DNA from: Gp6-AA40 sp035571515
Lineage (GTDB): Bacteria; Acidobacteriota; Vicinamibacteria; Vicinamibacterales; UBA2999
Reading direction: 5' to 3'
Length of the DNA: 64,000 nucleotides
Assembly (NCBI GenBank): GCA_035571515.1
Contig: DATNCQ010000147.1
Span: 82,126-146,125, forward strand
The position numbers were made by a program, and so were the translations under genes. Positions 23,615-32,458 of this stretch are shown here, in pieces (position 1 is the first letter of the stretch; every line of letters starts with the position of its first letter). The notes under the pieces are model-generated. The model had not been told where the DNA came from and did no database searches. It worked only from the letters and a program-made list of their open reading frames with translations.

Positions 23615-24691
23615 CTAGACGAAACGCAGATACTCCCGCAGGTCGAGCGTGCCGAACTCCGCGGCCCCTGCCCGGCGACCAGCCTGACGCGCGATCAAGA
23701 GGTGCTGCGTGAGAAGGCGGTCGTCCTCGTACACCGCGGTCGTGGGAGTGCCCATGAGCGGTGCCACCCACGCCAGCCCTCCGCACGTGCTGATGAACCG
23801 GTCGGCATGCGCGATGAGCGAAGCCTGGAGGCCCAGGTTGTTGCGCGGCGTCATCCACGCGCACGCGCTGATCACACCCGGGAGGCCGGCGAACGTGTAG
23901 TCGGAATGGTCATCGAAGGCGACGCCGGTGTCGAGAACGACGACGGGAGTCGAACGCGCGACGGCCGCCACCAGCCCGCGCAACGCGTCGCACGTCTGCG
24001 TGGACCTTCGTAATGCCGTCCCTGAGTAGAATTTCACGGCGACGTATCGTTCCGGGAGTCCTGCCACCGCTGGACGTGGCGGACGCGGCGTGCCTCCGTA
24101 CGTCGTATGCCTCCATAAGGTGTCGAGCGGCAGATTGCCCTGCCACACCTCACGAAAGAGGCGGAACATGAGGGATGGGTGAAGGACCACAGGATCGGCC
24201 TGGTCCGTCACCGCGCGAAGCACCTGTCGATCGAATGCTCCGCCGGCCGCCGACTGCTTGCGGCCACCGCCTTCCTCCACTCGCTGTCGCGCCTCGCCGC
24301 CCGCCGCGAATTCCGTGGGCGACATGTGATCGAAGAGGTCGATGTACTGCTCGGCAATGCCCGCGTACAGCGGCTCGATGCCGCCACGCGAGACGATGAC
24401 GAGCCGCTGCGGCGCGATTCGGTAGCGGTGCTGCACCCAGCGCAGGAACGGAATCCAGTAGAGGACCTCGTAGCCGACCTCGGCGAGCCACGGACCCGCG
24501 ATGACCGGCGCTCGACGCGCCGCAATGCGGCCGAGCTCCTGCTCGATTTCGGTGACGGTGAGGGCCATTGCGGCGTGCTGCTTCGCGCGGGCGCGCCGCC
24601 GTGTCCGCCGGACGAGCGGCTTGTGCAGCGACAGCAGACGGCGCGCGGTCTTGCGAGCGAGATTGCCGATAATCGCGGCAGTATTGACCAC
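23615..24691 (-). CDS. Family B glycan-locus protein (stand-alone)
   Basis: Function unknown. This is the lowest-coordinate member of a family found five times in the window. From GTG at 24691 it has 358 residues: a basic N-terminal helix (ARKTARRLLSLHK, RRTRRRARAKQ), then the signature PWLAEVGYEVLYWIPFLRW, VIVSRGG, LHPSLMFRLFREVW, RYVAVKFYSGTALR, VVVLDTG with DDHSDY, NNLGLQASLIAHADRF, and a CGGLAWVAPLMG block. The alternation of strand-like blocks and the final Gly-rich segment resemble GT-B fold transferases of the fucosyltransferase/GT61 sort, which is only a resemblance. I prefer the GTG to the ATG at 24570 because other members also have the basic leader. The 85-base gap downstream holds no gene. 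Confidence 0.7.
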   Translation of the reverse strand: MVNTAAIIGNLARKTARRLLSLHKPLVRRTRRRARAKQHAAMALTVTEIEQELGRIAARRAPVIAGPWLAEVGYEVLYWIPFLRWVQHRYRIAPQRLVIVSRGGIEPLYAGIAEQYIDLFDHMSPTEFAAGGEARQRVEEGGGRKQSAAGGAFDRQVLRAVTDQADPVVLHPSLMFRLFREVWQGNLPLDTLWRHTTYGGTPRPPRPAVAGLPERYVAVKFYSGTALRRSTQTCDALRGLVAAVARSTPVVVLDTGVAFDDHSDYTFAGLPGVISACAWMTPRNNLGLQASLIAHADRFISTCGGLAWVAPLMGTPTTAVYEDDRLLTQHLLIARQAGRRAGAAEFGTLDLREYLRFV

Positions 24692-24696
24692 GGTGG

Positions 24697-25650
24697 TTAC
24701 GAGATACCGATGCGATCGCTGACGCCGGCCGTCGTCGCTTCGATGACGTAGCGCGGACGTCTCCGCGTCTCGTCGAGCGTGCGCCAGACATATTCCCCGA
24801 TGACACCGAGCATGACGAGGCCGATACCACCGACGACGCCCACGGCAGCCACCACGATCACCAGCGGCGGCGCGAGCACGCCCACGCCAACGCCCGCGAA
24901 CCCGGCAAGCGCGAGCGCCAGCGACGCAGCGACCATACAGAGGCCGACCAGCCAGCACGCCGTCACCGGCAGAGCCGAGAACCCGGTCAGAGAATCGAAG
25001 ACGAGCTTCGCTTTGCGCGACATCGGCCATCCGGACGCGCCATGCAGGCGTGGCTGCTTGTCGTACTCGATTTGTTCCTGCCGAAAGCCCAGCCAGGTAA
25101 TGAGTGCGATCAGGCTGACGTGTGTTTCCCGGAATTGCCGCAGCGTGTCGATCACCTTGCGATCGATGAGGAAGAAGTCCGCGCCCGCTTCCGGCATCGA
25201 TGTCATCCCGAGCGGCCGGCGCATCATCCAGTAGTAGCCGCGCGCCAACCATCCGTTGGACCGGGAGCTGCGCCCGCTGCGGGCGGCCCACACCACCTCC
25301 GCGCCGGCACGCCACCGCGCAACGAGCGCGCCGAGCGTTTCGGGCGGGTCCTGCAGGTCGGCAGCGAGCACGACGGCAGCATCGCCTCGCGCCTGGTCGA
25401 TGCCGCAGGCAATCGCGATGTGCGACCCGGATCGGCGCGCGAACCGCAAGCCTCGGACCCGCGCATCGCGCCGCGACAGCTCGGAGATGACGTCGAATGT
25501 CCGGTCGTGCGAATGGTCGTCGATGACGATCCATTCCCACGCGAGACCGGTCGCGTCGGCGGCCGCCGAGGCGCGCGCGTAGAAAACGGGCAGGTTGTCG
25601 GCTTCGTTCAACGCGGGCGTGACCAGCGAGAGCGCCGGCGCGTCGGTCAC
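24697..25650 (-). CDS. Polyprenyl-phosphate glycosyltransferase, GtrB/ArnC type (GT2)
   Basis: These enzymes transfer a sugar from a nucleotide donor to undecaprenyl or dolichyl phosphate at the inner membrane face. The 317-residue protein has the GT2 core (SLVTPALNEADNLP, VIDDHSHDRTFDV, VVLAADLQDPPE with the DxD-like Asp pair, and a MPEAGADFFLIDRKV acceptor helix) followed by two hydrophobic segments (LPVTACWLVGLCMVAASLAL and VVAAVGVVGGIGLVMLGVI) and the closing IGEYVWRTLDETRRRP seen in GtrB proteins. It overlaps the DegT gene as ATGA, hinting that it moves the amino sugar made by that module. Confidence 0.88.
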   Translation of the reverse strand: MTDAPALSLVTPALNEADNLPVFYARASAAADATGLAWEWIVIDDHSHDRTFDVISELSRRDARVRGLRFARRSGSHIAIACGIDQARGDAAVVLAADLQDPPETLGALVARWRAGAEVVWAARSGRSSRSNGWLARGYYWMMRRPLGMTSMPEAGADFFLIDRKVIDTLRQFRETHVSLIALITWLGFRQEQIEYDKQPRLHGASGWPMSRKAKLVFDSLTGFSALPVTACWLVGLCMVAASLALALAGFAGVGVGVLAPPLVIVVAAVGVVGGIGLVMLGVIGEYVWRTLDETRRRPRYVIEATTAGVSDRIGIS

Positions 25651-26807
25651 GATTCCCTTCCGTCACACGCCGCGCGCAGGAGCGCGACGACGTCTCGCTG
25701 CTGGTCGGCGGTCAGTTCGTGGAACAGCGGCAGCATCAGGCCTTGCCGCTGGTTGCGCTCGCTCGTCTCGAGACTGCTGCCGGCGCGCCATGTGTCCGCG
25801 GGATACGACGACTCGAGATGCGCACACATCACGCCGCGGCGCGTGGCGACCCCGCCGTCGAGCATCTTCTGCATCACGCGCTGCTGCTCCAGGCCGTCCG
25901 CGAGGGTCACGCAGTACGACTGCCAGTTGCTGCGGGCAAACGACGGTGCGCTCGGACCGACCACCCCGGGAACGTCGTGCAACAACTCGTGGTACCGCGC
26001 CGCGAGCTCGCGGCGGTGGGCAATCATGGCCGGCAGGCGCTTCAACTGCTCGCGCCCGACGGCGGCCTGAATGTCGGTGAGCCGGTAGTTGTAACCGAGG
26101 GTCGGGTAGCGTTCGAACACCACACGCGCGGAGGTGTGTCGCACCGTGTCCGGCACGCTCATGCCGTGCTGTCGCGCCAGCCTGAAGCGGGCATCCCAGT
26201 CCGCGTGGCGCGTCGTCAGCATTCCCCCGTCGCCGGTCGTCAGCAGCTTGCGCGGGTGAAACGAAAAGCAGGCGACGTCGCCGTGCGGTCGCCCGATGGT
26301 CTCCCATCGGTCGTCGACGCGGACCTCGCTTCCGACCGCGCAAGCCGCATCCTCGACGAGCGCGACGCCGTGGCGGCGGGCGAGGGCGGTGAGTGCCTGC
26401 ATGTCACAGGGCATGCCCAGCTGGTGGACGCAGAGGACGGCCTTCGTACGCGGCCTGATCGCCGCGTCGACGAGCGCGGGGACCATGTTGTACGTCCGGG
26501 CGTCGACATCGACGAACACGGGTATCGCGCCGCAGTAGCGGACGACGTTCGCGGTCGCGATGAACGAGCTGCTGACGGTCACGACCTCGTCGCCCGGCCC
26601 GATGCCCGCCGCCAGCAACGCGAGATGCAGCGCGGCGGTGGCGCTCGAAACCGCGCAGGCATGCGGGGCGCCGACCCACGCCGCGAACTCACGCTCGAAC
26701 GCCGCGACTTCCGGTCCCTGCGTGACCCACCCGGACAAGATCGCCCGACGCGCCGCGTCGGCTTCCGGTTCGCCCAGCCACGGGCGCGCGAACGGGATCG
26801 ATGGCAT
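25647..26807 (-). CDS. DegT/DnrJ/EryC1/StrS aminotransferase 1
   Basis: This is a PLP-dependent sugar aminotransferase that puts an amino group on a keto nucleotide-sugar. The 386-residue protein shows GWVTQGPEVAAFE, SSATAALHLALLAAGI, GDEVVTVSSSF, the PLP-anchoring ASP in VEDAACAVGSE, the Schiff-base lysine in FSFHPRKLLTTGDGGM, and YNYRLTDIQAAVG. It most resembles the PglE/LegC-like and PerA-like groups. The neighbouring extended SDR (1-base overlap) is a natural partner that would supply the keto sugar, and GtrB downstream could use the product. Confidence 0.9.
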   Translation of the reverse strand: MPSIPFARPWLGEPEADAARRAILSGWVTQGPEVAAFEREFAAWVGAPHACAVSSATAALHLALLAAGIGPGDEVVTVSSSFIATANVVRYCGAIPVFVDVDARTYNMVPALVDAAIRPRTKAVLCVHQLGMPCDMQALTALARRHGVALVEDAACAVGSEVRVDDRWETIGRPHGDVACFSFHPRKLLTTGDGGMLTTRHADWDARFRLARQHGMSVPDTVRHTSARVVFERYPTLGYNYRLTDIQAAVGREQLKRLPAMIAHRRELAARYHELLHDVPGVVGPSAPSFARSNWQSYCVTLADGLEQQRVMQKMLDGGVATRRGVMCAHLESSYPADTWRAGSSLETSERNQRQGLMLPLFHELTADQQRDVVALLRAACDGRES

Positions 26808-27814
26808 CAGCGGCGTTTTGGCGACGCCCAGTTGTGCACGATTTCATCGTCGAGCAGGTGCTCGGGGTCGATGCGGCGTGACTCGTACCATTCGAGCAGC
26901 AGCCGTAGACCGTCACGCATCGACACAGCGGGCGCGTAGCCGAGCAGGCGCACTGCCTCGGTAGCGTCTGCACACAGTCGCCGCACGTCACCCGGCCGCG
27001 GAGCATCGTGCTCCACACCGACGTGACGCCCCGCGACCGAGGCGATGAGCTGGGCGAGATCGTTAATCGAAATCTCGCGTCCGCTCCCGAGATTGATTGT
27101 CCTGCCGACCGCGGCCGCCGACCGGCCGGCGAGCAGGATTCCGGCCGCCGTATCCGAGACGTACGTGAAGTCACGCGTCTGCAGGCCATCGCCGAACACC
27201 ATCAGCGGGCGACCCGCCAGCGCGCGAAGCAGGAACTTCGGGATGACCTCTCCGCTGTCACCCGTGTGGTGGCTGCGCGGACCGAACGTGTTGAACGGGC
27301 GCACGATCACCGTCGGGTAGCCGTAGGTCAGGAAATACGCGCGCGCGTAGCACTCGCCCGCGAGCTTGGACGCGCCGTAGACGGTGCAGGGATAGGTCGG
27401 GTGCTCTTCCGTCATCGGCGTCGTGCGCGCCGTGCCGTACACCTCCGAGCTCGACACGTAGACGAACCTCGGCACGGCCGCGTCACGGCTCGCGCCGAGC
27501 AGATGGAGGGTGGCGGTGGCATTCACGTCATGGTTCTCGAACGGTGCGTGCACGGAGTGGCGAACGCCCAGGCATGCCAGGTGATAGACGATGGCCGTGT
27601 CCTGCAGCATCGACGCAAACCTCTCGACGTGTCGGATGTCGAGCTCGAGCAGCGTCAGATCGCCGCGAATTCCCTCCAGGTTCTCGCGTCGGCCGTTGAC
27701 CAGGTTGTCGACGACCACGACCCGGTCTCCGCGAGCCGCCAGCTGACGGACGAGCTCCGAGCCGATGAACCCGGCGCCGCCGGTCACGAGCGTCAGGGAG
27801 CGCCGAATGGCCAT
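26807..27814 (-). CDS. NAD-dependent nucleotide-sugar epimerase/dehydratase 1
   Basis: A 335-residue extended SDR with LVTGGAGFIGSELVRQL near residue 9, the acidic VVVDNLVNG, a VYHLACLGVRHSVHAP loop, VYVSSSEVYGTA and the catalytic YGASK pair, then FNTFGPRSHHTGDSGEVIP and FGDGLQTRDFTYVSDTA. The -CLGVRHSVHAP- and PRSHHTGDSGEVIPKF elements are found in 4,6-dehydratases such as LegB and in some UDP-glucuronate decarboxylase-like enzymes rather than GalE. Given the DegT aminotransferase next to it, a 4,6-dehydratase or 4-epimerase making a keto or amino deoxy sugar is most likely. Confidence 0.85.
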   Translation of the reverse strand: MAIRRSLTLVTGGAGFIGSELVRQLAARGDRVVVVDNLVNGRRENLEGIRGDLTLLELDIRHVERFASMLQDTAIVYHLACLGVRHSVHAPFENHDVNATATLHLLGASRDAAVPRFVYVSSSEVYGTARTTPMTEEHPTYPCTVYGASKLAGECYARAYFLTYGYPTVIVRPFNTFGPRSHHTGDSGEVIPKFLLRALAGRPLMVFGDGLQTRDFTYVSDTAAGILLAGRSAAAVGRTINLGSGREISINDLAQLIASVAGRHVGVEHDAPRPGDVRRLCADATEAVRLLGYAPAVSMRDGLRLLLEWYESRRIDPEHLLDDEIVHNWASPKRR

Positions 27815-27829
27815 GTCAGGTCTCGAATG

Positions 27830-28957
27830 TCAATCCTGCGGTTCGGCGGCCAGCCTCTGCAGACGGCACTCGCGGAGCGCCGCCGCAACGGTGCCGATCG
27901 CGGCCTCCGTCAACTCCGGATAGATCGGCAACGACAGGATCTGTCCGGCAACCGCTTCGGCAACTGGGAAATCGCCGCGGCGGTAACCGAGCGCCGCGTG
28001 TGCCGGCTGCAGGTGCACCGGAATCGGATAGTGCACACCCGTCTGAATGCCGCGCGCATCCAGCGACTTCCGGAGCGTGTCGCGCTCCGCCACCCGTACG
28101 CCGTATACATGGAACACGTGACGGCTGTCGCTCCGCGCCGCCGGCACCACCACGTCGGACCGTTCGAGTGCGCGCGCATAGGCGGCCGCATGTCTGCGGC
28201 GCGCTTCCGTCCACCCCTCGAGGTACTTGAGCTTCACACCGAGGACGGCACCCTGAATTCCGTCCATGCGGTAATTGAAGCCCCGCACGGCATGCTCGTA
28301 CCGCCGACGCTCTCCCCAGCTCCTGAGGAGGCGCATCGTGTCGGCATAGGCGGCGACGTTGGTGACCGCGGCGCCGCCCTCACCGCAGGCGCCCAGATTC
28401 TTACCTGGATAGAAGCTGAACGCCGCGATGTCGCCCATCGAGCCGCAGCGTCGCCCCTTGTATTCGGCCCCGTGCGCCTGGCACGCGTCTTCGATGACGA
28501 TCAGCCCGTAGCGCCGCGCGACGTCCAGAATGGGATCCATGTCGGCCGCCTGTCCGTAGAGGTGGACTGGGAGGATGGCCTTCGTGCGCGGGGTGATCGC
28601 CGCCTCCAACGCCGCGGGATCCATCGTGTAATACACCGGATCGATGTCGACGAACACCGGCGTCGCTTCTGCGTACGTGATCGCCGCGACCGTCGCCACG
28701 AACGTGAACGGCACCGTAATCACTTCGTCGCCGCGCCCGATGCCCGCCGCCAGCAGCGCAAGGTGCAGCGCACTCGTGCCGGAGTTGACGCCGACGGCCT
28801 CGGCGACGCCGCAATACGCCGCGAACGCGCGTTCGAAGGAGGCGACAGCCGGACCGAGGACGAACTGCGCGCTCGCAAGGACCTCATGGATCGCCGCGTC
28901 GATCTCGGGTTGCAGCGCCCGATACTGCGCCGGCAGGTCGGCGTAGGGAATCGTCAC
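27830..28957 (-). CDS. DegT/DnrJ/EryC1/StrS aminotransferase 2 (WbpE/FdtB-like)
   Basis: The 375-residue PLP enzyme starts IPYADLPAQYRALQPEID, a beginning typical of the 3-aminotransferases WbpE, WlbC and FdtB. It carries NSGTSALHLALLAAGI, VPFTFVATVAAITYAEA, PVHLYGQAADM, VIEDACQAHGAEY, the lysine in FSFYPGKNLGACGEGG, and FNYRMDGIQGAVL. GTG at 28957 overlaps the acyltransferase stop as GTGA and has AGGA six bases upstream. With two hexapeptide acyltransferases just upstream it would make an N-acylated 3-amino sugar, and with the WbpA-type dehydrogenase at 4527 possibly a diacetamido-uronic acid. Confidence 0.9.
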   Translation of the reverse strand: MTIPYADLPAQYRALQPEIDAAIHEVLASAQFVLGPAVASFERAFAAYCGVAEAVGVNSGTSALHLALLAAGIGRGDEVITVPFTFVATVAAITYAEATPVFVDIDPVYYTMDPAALEAAITPRTKAILPVHLYGQAADMDPILDVARRYGLIVIEDACQAHGAEYKGRRCGSMGDIAAFSFYPGKNLGACGEGGAAVTNVAAYADTMRLLRSWGERRRYEHAVRGFNYRMDGIQGAVLGVKLKYLEGWTEARRRHAAAYARALERSDVVVPAARSDSRHVFHVYGVRVAERDTLRKSLDARGIQTGVHYPIPVHLQPAHAALGYRRGDFPVAEAVAGQILSLPIYPELTEAAIGTVAAALRECRLQRLAAEPQD

Positions 28958-29658
28958 GGTGCTTCCTGCTTCTTGTGGCCGGGGGACGCGTCGTCGCGAT
29001 GGCGGAGAACACGGGCGGGTACGCCGGCGACGATCGCGAGCGGCGGCACGTCGTGCGTCACCACCGATCCGGCGCCGACGATGGCGCCCTTGCCGATGGT
29101 GATTCCGGGAAGGATCACCGCGTTGACGCCGATGTCCGACCCGGCGCAGATCCGCACCGGTCGCACGTCGAGGTCGGTCTGCACGACCGGCCTGGAGGTC
29201 GGACTGCCGGTGTGCTCGGAGCCGAGCAGCCGTGCCCCCGGCCCCCACCCGACAAACTCCTCCATGACGAGGTGGCGCGCATCGAGATAGCTCTGCGGCC
29301 CGATCCAGCAGCGGTCACCGATGCGGCACGTACCATCGAAGCGTCCTTGGATGATGGCCTGGTCGCCGATGAAGACGCCGCTGCCAATCTCGAAGGTCTC
29401 GATGTGCATGAACTGGACGCCACGGCCGATGCTGAGGCCCGGCCCCGCCCGCCTGGCGAGCGCGCGCCACACGACGCGCCGCATCATCGCGTCGAACGGC
29501 GTTTCGCCCTGGACGAAGCGGCCGTAGAGCGACAGCAGCGCCTCCCGCGATGCGGAGGCGCGAAGGTACGCCGCGAGCTCCTGTTCGTGCGGCGGATCGA
29601 CGGCGACCTCGCCGGTCGCGTGCACGGCCGGGACCGTTCGGCCGCCCGCATCACTCAC
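28954..29658 (-). CDS. Left-handed beta-helix (hexapeptide) acyltransferase 1
   Basis: The 234-residue protein has an N-terminal helical part (residues 1-70) and then hexapeptide turns such as IGSGVFIGDQAIIQG, IGDRCWIGP, DIGVNAVILPGITIGKGAIVGAGSVV, ending VAGVPARVL. The GPGARLLGSEHTG loop contains the likely catalytic histidine. These trimeric enzymes O- or N-acetylate sugars with acetyl-CoA. The longer N-terminal part is like the WcaF/colanic-acid O-acetyltransferase group. It overlaps the WbpE-like aminotransferase, so N-acetylation of the new amino group is one option and O-acetylation another. Confidence 0.85.
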   Translation of the reverse strand: MSDAGGRTVPAVHATGEVAVDPPHEQELAAYLRASASREALLSLYGRFVQGETPFDAMMRRVVWRALARRAGPGLSIGRGVQFMHIETFEIGSGVFIGDQAIIQGRFDGTCRIGDRCWIGPQSYLDARHLVMEEFVGWGPGARLLGSEHTGSPTSRPVVQTDLDVRPVRICAGSDIGVNAVILPGITIGKGAIVGAGSVVTHDVPPLAIVAGVPARVLRHRDDASPGHKKQEAP

Positions 29659-29749
29659 GGCGTGTCTCTCCCCAACCCTGTGTCCGCGCGATCACGGCGG
29701 AATTCCGCGCATCTTCGAAACGGCCGCCATATGAACGCGTCGCGCGGCG

Positions 29750-30211
29750 CTACCGGCGCAGCACCCGCGCGGGCACGCCCGCGACCGTGGCGCCCGGAGC
29801 CACGTCTTTGGTGACGACGGCGCCGGCGCCGACCATCGCGCCTTCCCCGACCGTGACGCCGCACATGACCACGACGCCGCTGCCGAGCGATGCCCCCTTG
29901 CAGATGCGCGTCGGCACAACCTGCCAGTCGGCCTCTGTCTGCGGCGTGCCGCCGGCGGTCGCGCGCGGCAGCCGGTCGTTGATGAACATGACGCCGTGGC
30001 CGACGAACACTTCGTCCTCGATCACGACGCCTTCGCACACGAACGTGTGCGACGAAATCTTGCAGCGCTCGCCGATGCGCGCGTTCTTCTGGACTTCGAC
30101 GAACGCGCCGATGCGGGTACCGCTGCCGATCGTGCAGCCATACAGATTGACGAGGCCCGGATGATGAATCATCACGTCGTCGGCGAGGCGGACGTTTTCA
30201 GTGATAGGCAT
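29750..30211 (-). CDS. Hexapeptide N-acetyltransferase 2 (WbpD/WlbB/FdtC-like)
   Basis: This compact 153-residue beta-helix acetyltransferase reads IGSGTRIGAFVEVQKNARIG, then IGERCKISSHTFVCEGVVIEDEVFVGHGVMFINDRLPR, and ends GAVVTKDVAPGATVAGVPAR. The order and the FVGHGVMFINDRLPRA loop match the WxcM-N/WlbB group, which acetylates 3-amino sugars made by WbpE/FdtB-type aminotransferases, and such an enzyme is encoded just downstream. ATG at 30211 is the first start; the longer frame is a shadow of the methyltransferase gene. A 91-base gap with no feature of note separates it from acyltransferase 1. Confidence 0.88.
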   Translation of the reverse strand: MPITENVRLADDVMIHHPGLVNLYGCTIGSGTRIGAFVEVQKNARIGERCKISSHTFVCEGVVIEDEVFVGHGVMFINDRLPRATAGGTPQTEADWQVVPTRICKGASLGSGVVVMCGVTVGEGAMVGAGAVVTKDVAPGATVAGVPARVLRR

Positions 30212-30222
30212 AGGCAGAATCG

Positions 30223-30885
30223 TCAGAGCTTCTCCAGAACGAGCACGCGTCCTTTGTTGCCCCAGTCCATGCGCACCTCGAGGTCCGGACGCGACCGGCA
30301 ACCCTCGAGGACGAACATCAACCGCAGCATATCCTTGTTGAGGAGCGTGATGTGGGAGGGGTCGAGATCGTCTTCCTGCCTGAAGTCGAGCAGGTCGGCG
30401 GGACACGGATGAAAGCGCGTTGTCACGTAGATGAAGCGTGAGGTCATCCGCACCATGTTCGCGACGGCCTGCTTGACCTGCAGCACGGTCAGGTGCTCGA
30501 GCACTTCGCGGCAGATCACCAGGTCGTAGGCATTGGCCGGCTTCAGGGCAGGGTCGGTGACGGATCCGACGGTGATGCGATCGCGTATCTCGGCGCTCGC
30601 CAGGCGCGGGCTGCTCTCGGCGAAGTCCACCCCCTCGACGTCGATGCCCAGCTCCCACAACAGGTGCATCAGCGCCCCGGGCCCGCACCCCAGGTCGAGC
30701 ACCCGGACCGGCGCGAACACGTCCTTGATGAGCGCGGGGTTCCGCGCCTCGATGGCACGACGCGTCTCGAGATTGTAATTGTTGCCGGCGTCGCGCCATT
30801 CGCCGGTGAAGTACTCGGCGTCGTAGTGGTCGGCGGCGACGGGTTTCTGCTCCAGGACACGGCGTTCGAACTCAGTGATGGTCAT
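30223..30885 (-). CDS. Class I SAM-dependent methyltransferase
   Basis: The 220-residue protein has DAEYFTGEWRD, the SAM-binding motif VRVLDLGCGPGALMHLL near residue 62, the acidic GVDFAESSP and the CREVLEHLTVLQVKQ motif. A LDFRQEDDLDPSHITLLNK segment follows that is common in methyltransferases of glycan clusters. The acceptor is unknown; O-methylation of a sugar is the usual role. ATG at 30885 overlaps the cytidylyltransferase stop (ATGA), so the two are translated together. Confidence 0.82.
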   Translation of the reverse strand: MTITEFERRVLEQKPVAADHYDAEYFTGEWRDAGNNYNLETRRAIEARNPALIKDVFAPVRVLDLGCGPGALMHLLWELGIDVEGVDFAESSPRLASAEIRDRITVGSVTDPALKPANAYDLVICREVLEHLTVLQVKQAVANMVRMTSRFIYVTTRFHPCPADLLDFRQEDDLDPSHITLLNKDMLRLMFVLEGCRSRPDLEVRMDWGNKGRVLVLEKL

Positions 30886-31325
30886 TGCCGTTTGTGGTGC
30901 TCTGCGAAGGCGGTGAGAAGGCGGCTGGACGAATCCAGCACGGTGTCGAGGTAGACGACCTCGATGCCGAGAGCGCGGCAGATCGCCACCTGCTGCGCCG
31001 GAAGCCGCCCCTCCCAGTCCCTGCCCTTGACGTAGTACGCGGGACGAAGCTCGCCCAGAATCGTCTCCGTGTCGAAATGATTGACGTGCGTAAACGAGAT
31101 GTAGCGGATGGCGTCCACGATGGCCGCGCGCTGGACTTCCGGCAGCAGCGGCGGATGTTTGGTGCGCACGTATTCGTCGGACGCGACGTTGCACAGCAGC
31201 GGCGCACCGAGCCGCTCGGCGGCGCGAAAGTACTCGATGTGCCCGCGGTGCAGCGGGTCGAATGCGCCGTCCACCATCGCGACGCGACCTCGATAGTCCT
31301 TGAGCTGTTCGAACTCGACGATCAC
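30882..31325 (-). CDS. Cytidylyltransferase-like nucleotidyltransferase (HxGH type)
   Basis: A small (147-residue) enzyme of the TagD/HldE-C class, which forms CDP- or ADP-activated alcohols or sugars. It shows GAFDPLHRGHIEYF with the HxGH nucleotide site at residues 27-30 or so, VASDEYVRTKHPP, YYVKGRDWEGR and DTVLDSSSRLL, the last corresponding to the (I/S)SST/SxR motif. GTG at 31325 overlaps the epimerase stop as GTGA; the longer frame lies over that gene. The substrate could be a polyol phosphate or a heptose-1-phosphate. No kinase partner is adjacent. Confidence 0.85.
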   Translation of the reverse strand: MIVEFEQLKDYRGRVAMVDGAFDPLHRGHIEYFRAAERLGAPLLCNVASDEYVRTKHPPLLPEVQRAAIVDAIRYISFTHVNHFDTETILGELRPAYYVKGRDWEGRLPAQQVAICRALGIEVVYLDTVLDSSSRLLTAFAEHHKRQ

Positions 31326-32458
31326 GACTTCACCAGCAGTCCCTTGTCCTTGAGCTCGTCGAGCGCCGCATCGAAGAGGTCGACGGCGCCGTCGGGCGTC
31401 ATCTTCGACCATTCGATCAGTTCCGCGAACCCGTCCTCGAGGGCGACGCGCGGCGCGTAGCCGAGCGTCGTGCGCGCACGGCTGATGTCGGCCGTGTTGT
31501 GGCGTATGTCGAAGGTGCGCCCCGTCTGTGTCACCTGCGGCTCGATGGAGGTGCCGAGGCGGCGGTTCAGCAGCCGCGCGATCTCGAGAATCGTCGTCGT
31601 CTCTCCCGAACCGACGTTGACCGGCAGGTAGTCGGCGCCGGAGGTTTCGAGCATGAGCGTGAGGCAGTCCACGACGTCGTGAATCGACACGAAATCGCGA
31701 AGCTGGCCGCCGTCCTCGAAGACGACGGGCTGTTTACCGTTCAGCAGCCGGCTCAACCAGATGGCCGCGACGCCCGCGTACGGGTTGCTGAGGCTCTGGC
31801 GCGGGCCGTACACGTTGAAGAAGCGCGGCGCGACGGCCGGGATCCCGTAGGTCTTGCCGATGAGCAGCACCATTTCTTCCTGGTGATACTTCGTCATCGA
31901 GTAGATGTTGTCGCGATAGAGCGGCTTGTCCTCCGGCGTCGGCACCGACTCCACGTGCGCCTGACACACGGGGCAGCGCTGCTCCCAGTCGCGGGCCGCG
32001 AGTTGCGCCTCCGGGCGGATCGTGGGCGCGACCGCGCCGTGCGTGCGGCACCGGTAGGCACCCTCCCCGTACACCCCGATCGACGAGGCGACGATCACCT
32101 TCTCGACGTGGTGCTTGGTGTTCACGAGGATGTCGAGCAGCAGCGCCGTGCCACGCGTGTTGACGTCCACGTAGCGATCGACCTGGTACATGCTCTGCCC
32201 CACGCTGACCGCCGCGGCGAAATGCACGACGGCGTCGGAGGCGAGGACGAGCGGTTCGAACGCCGCTCGATCCCGGACATCGCCACGCACGTAGACGGCC
32301 TTCGCGTTGGCGTAGGACGGCCACACGCCGCTGCGGTGCACCTGTGGCTCGAGGTTGTCGAGGACCGTCACCTGATAGTCGCGGCCGACGAGCGCGTCGA
32401 CCAGGTGCGATCCGATGTAGCCGGCTCCGCCGGTGACGAGAACGTGTCTGATGCTCAT
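31322..32458 (-). CDS. NAD-dependent epimerase with zinc-knuckle insertion, dTDP-L-rhamnose 4-epimerase-like
   Basis: The 378-residue extended SDR has VLVTGGAGYIGSHLVDAL, the acidic VLDNLEPQVH, VVHFAAAVSVGQSMY and VYGPRQSLSNPYAGVAAI. Unusually it carries an inserted loop between the catalytic Ser and Tyr with two cysteine pairs (YRCRTHG and RCPVCQAH, then VPTPEDKPLYRDN), followed by the YSMTKYHQEE catalytic Tyr-Lys. This insertion and the QSLSNPY block are characteristic, as I recall, of the Tll/WbiB-type dTDP-L-rhamnose 4-epimerases that make dTDP-6-deoxy-L-talose. No other dTDP-rhamnose gene is near, so the substrate remains open. Confidence 0.82.
   Translation of the reverse strand: MSIRHVLVTGGAGYIGSHLVDALVGRDYQVTVLDNLEPQVHRSGVWPSYANAKAVYVRGDVRDRAAFEPLVLASDAVVHFAAAVSVGQSMYQVDRYVDVNTRGTALLLDILVNTKHHVEKVIVASSIGVYGEGAYRCRTHGAVAPTIRPEAQLAARDWEQRCPVCQAHVESVPTPEDKPLYRDNIYSMTKYHQEEMVLLIGKTYGIPAVAPRFFNVYGPRQSLSNPYAGVAAIWLSRLLNGKQPVVFEDGGQLRDFVSIHDVVDCLTLMLETSGADYLPVNVGSGETTTILEIARLLNRRLGTSIEPQVTQTGRTFDIRHNTADISRARTTLGYAPRVALEDGFAELIEWSKMTPDGAVDLFDAALDELKDKGLLVKS

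Noticed and set aside
27008..29290. 760-codon plus-strand open frame
   Set aside because: It crosses the antisense of three well-supported genes (epimerase, aminotransferase, acyltransferase) and has no family motif.
29659..29749. Promoter for the second half of the amino-sugar module
   Set aside because: The 91-base gap has no convincing -10/-35 pair on the minus strand, so I did not call one.
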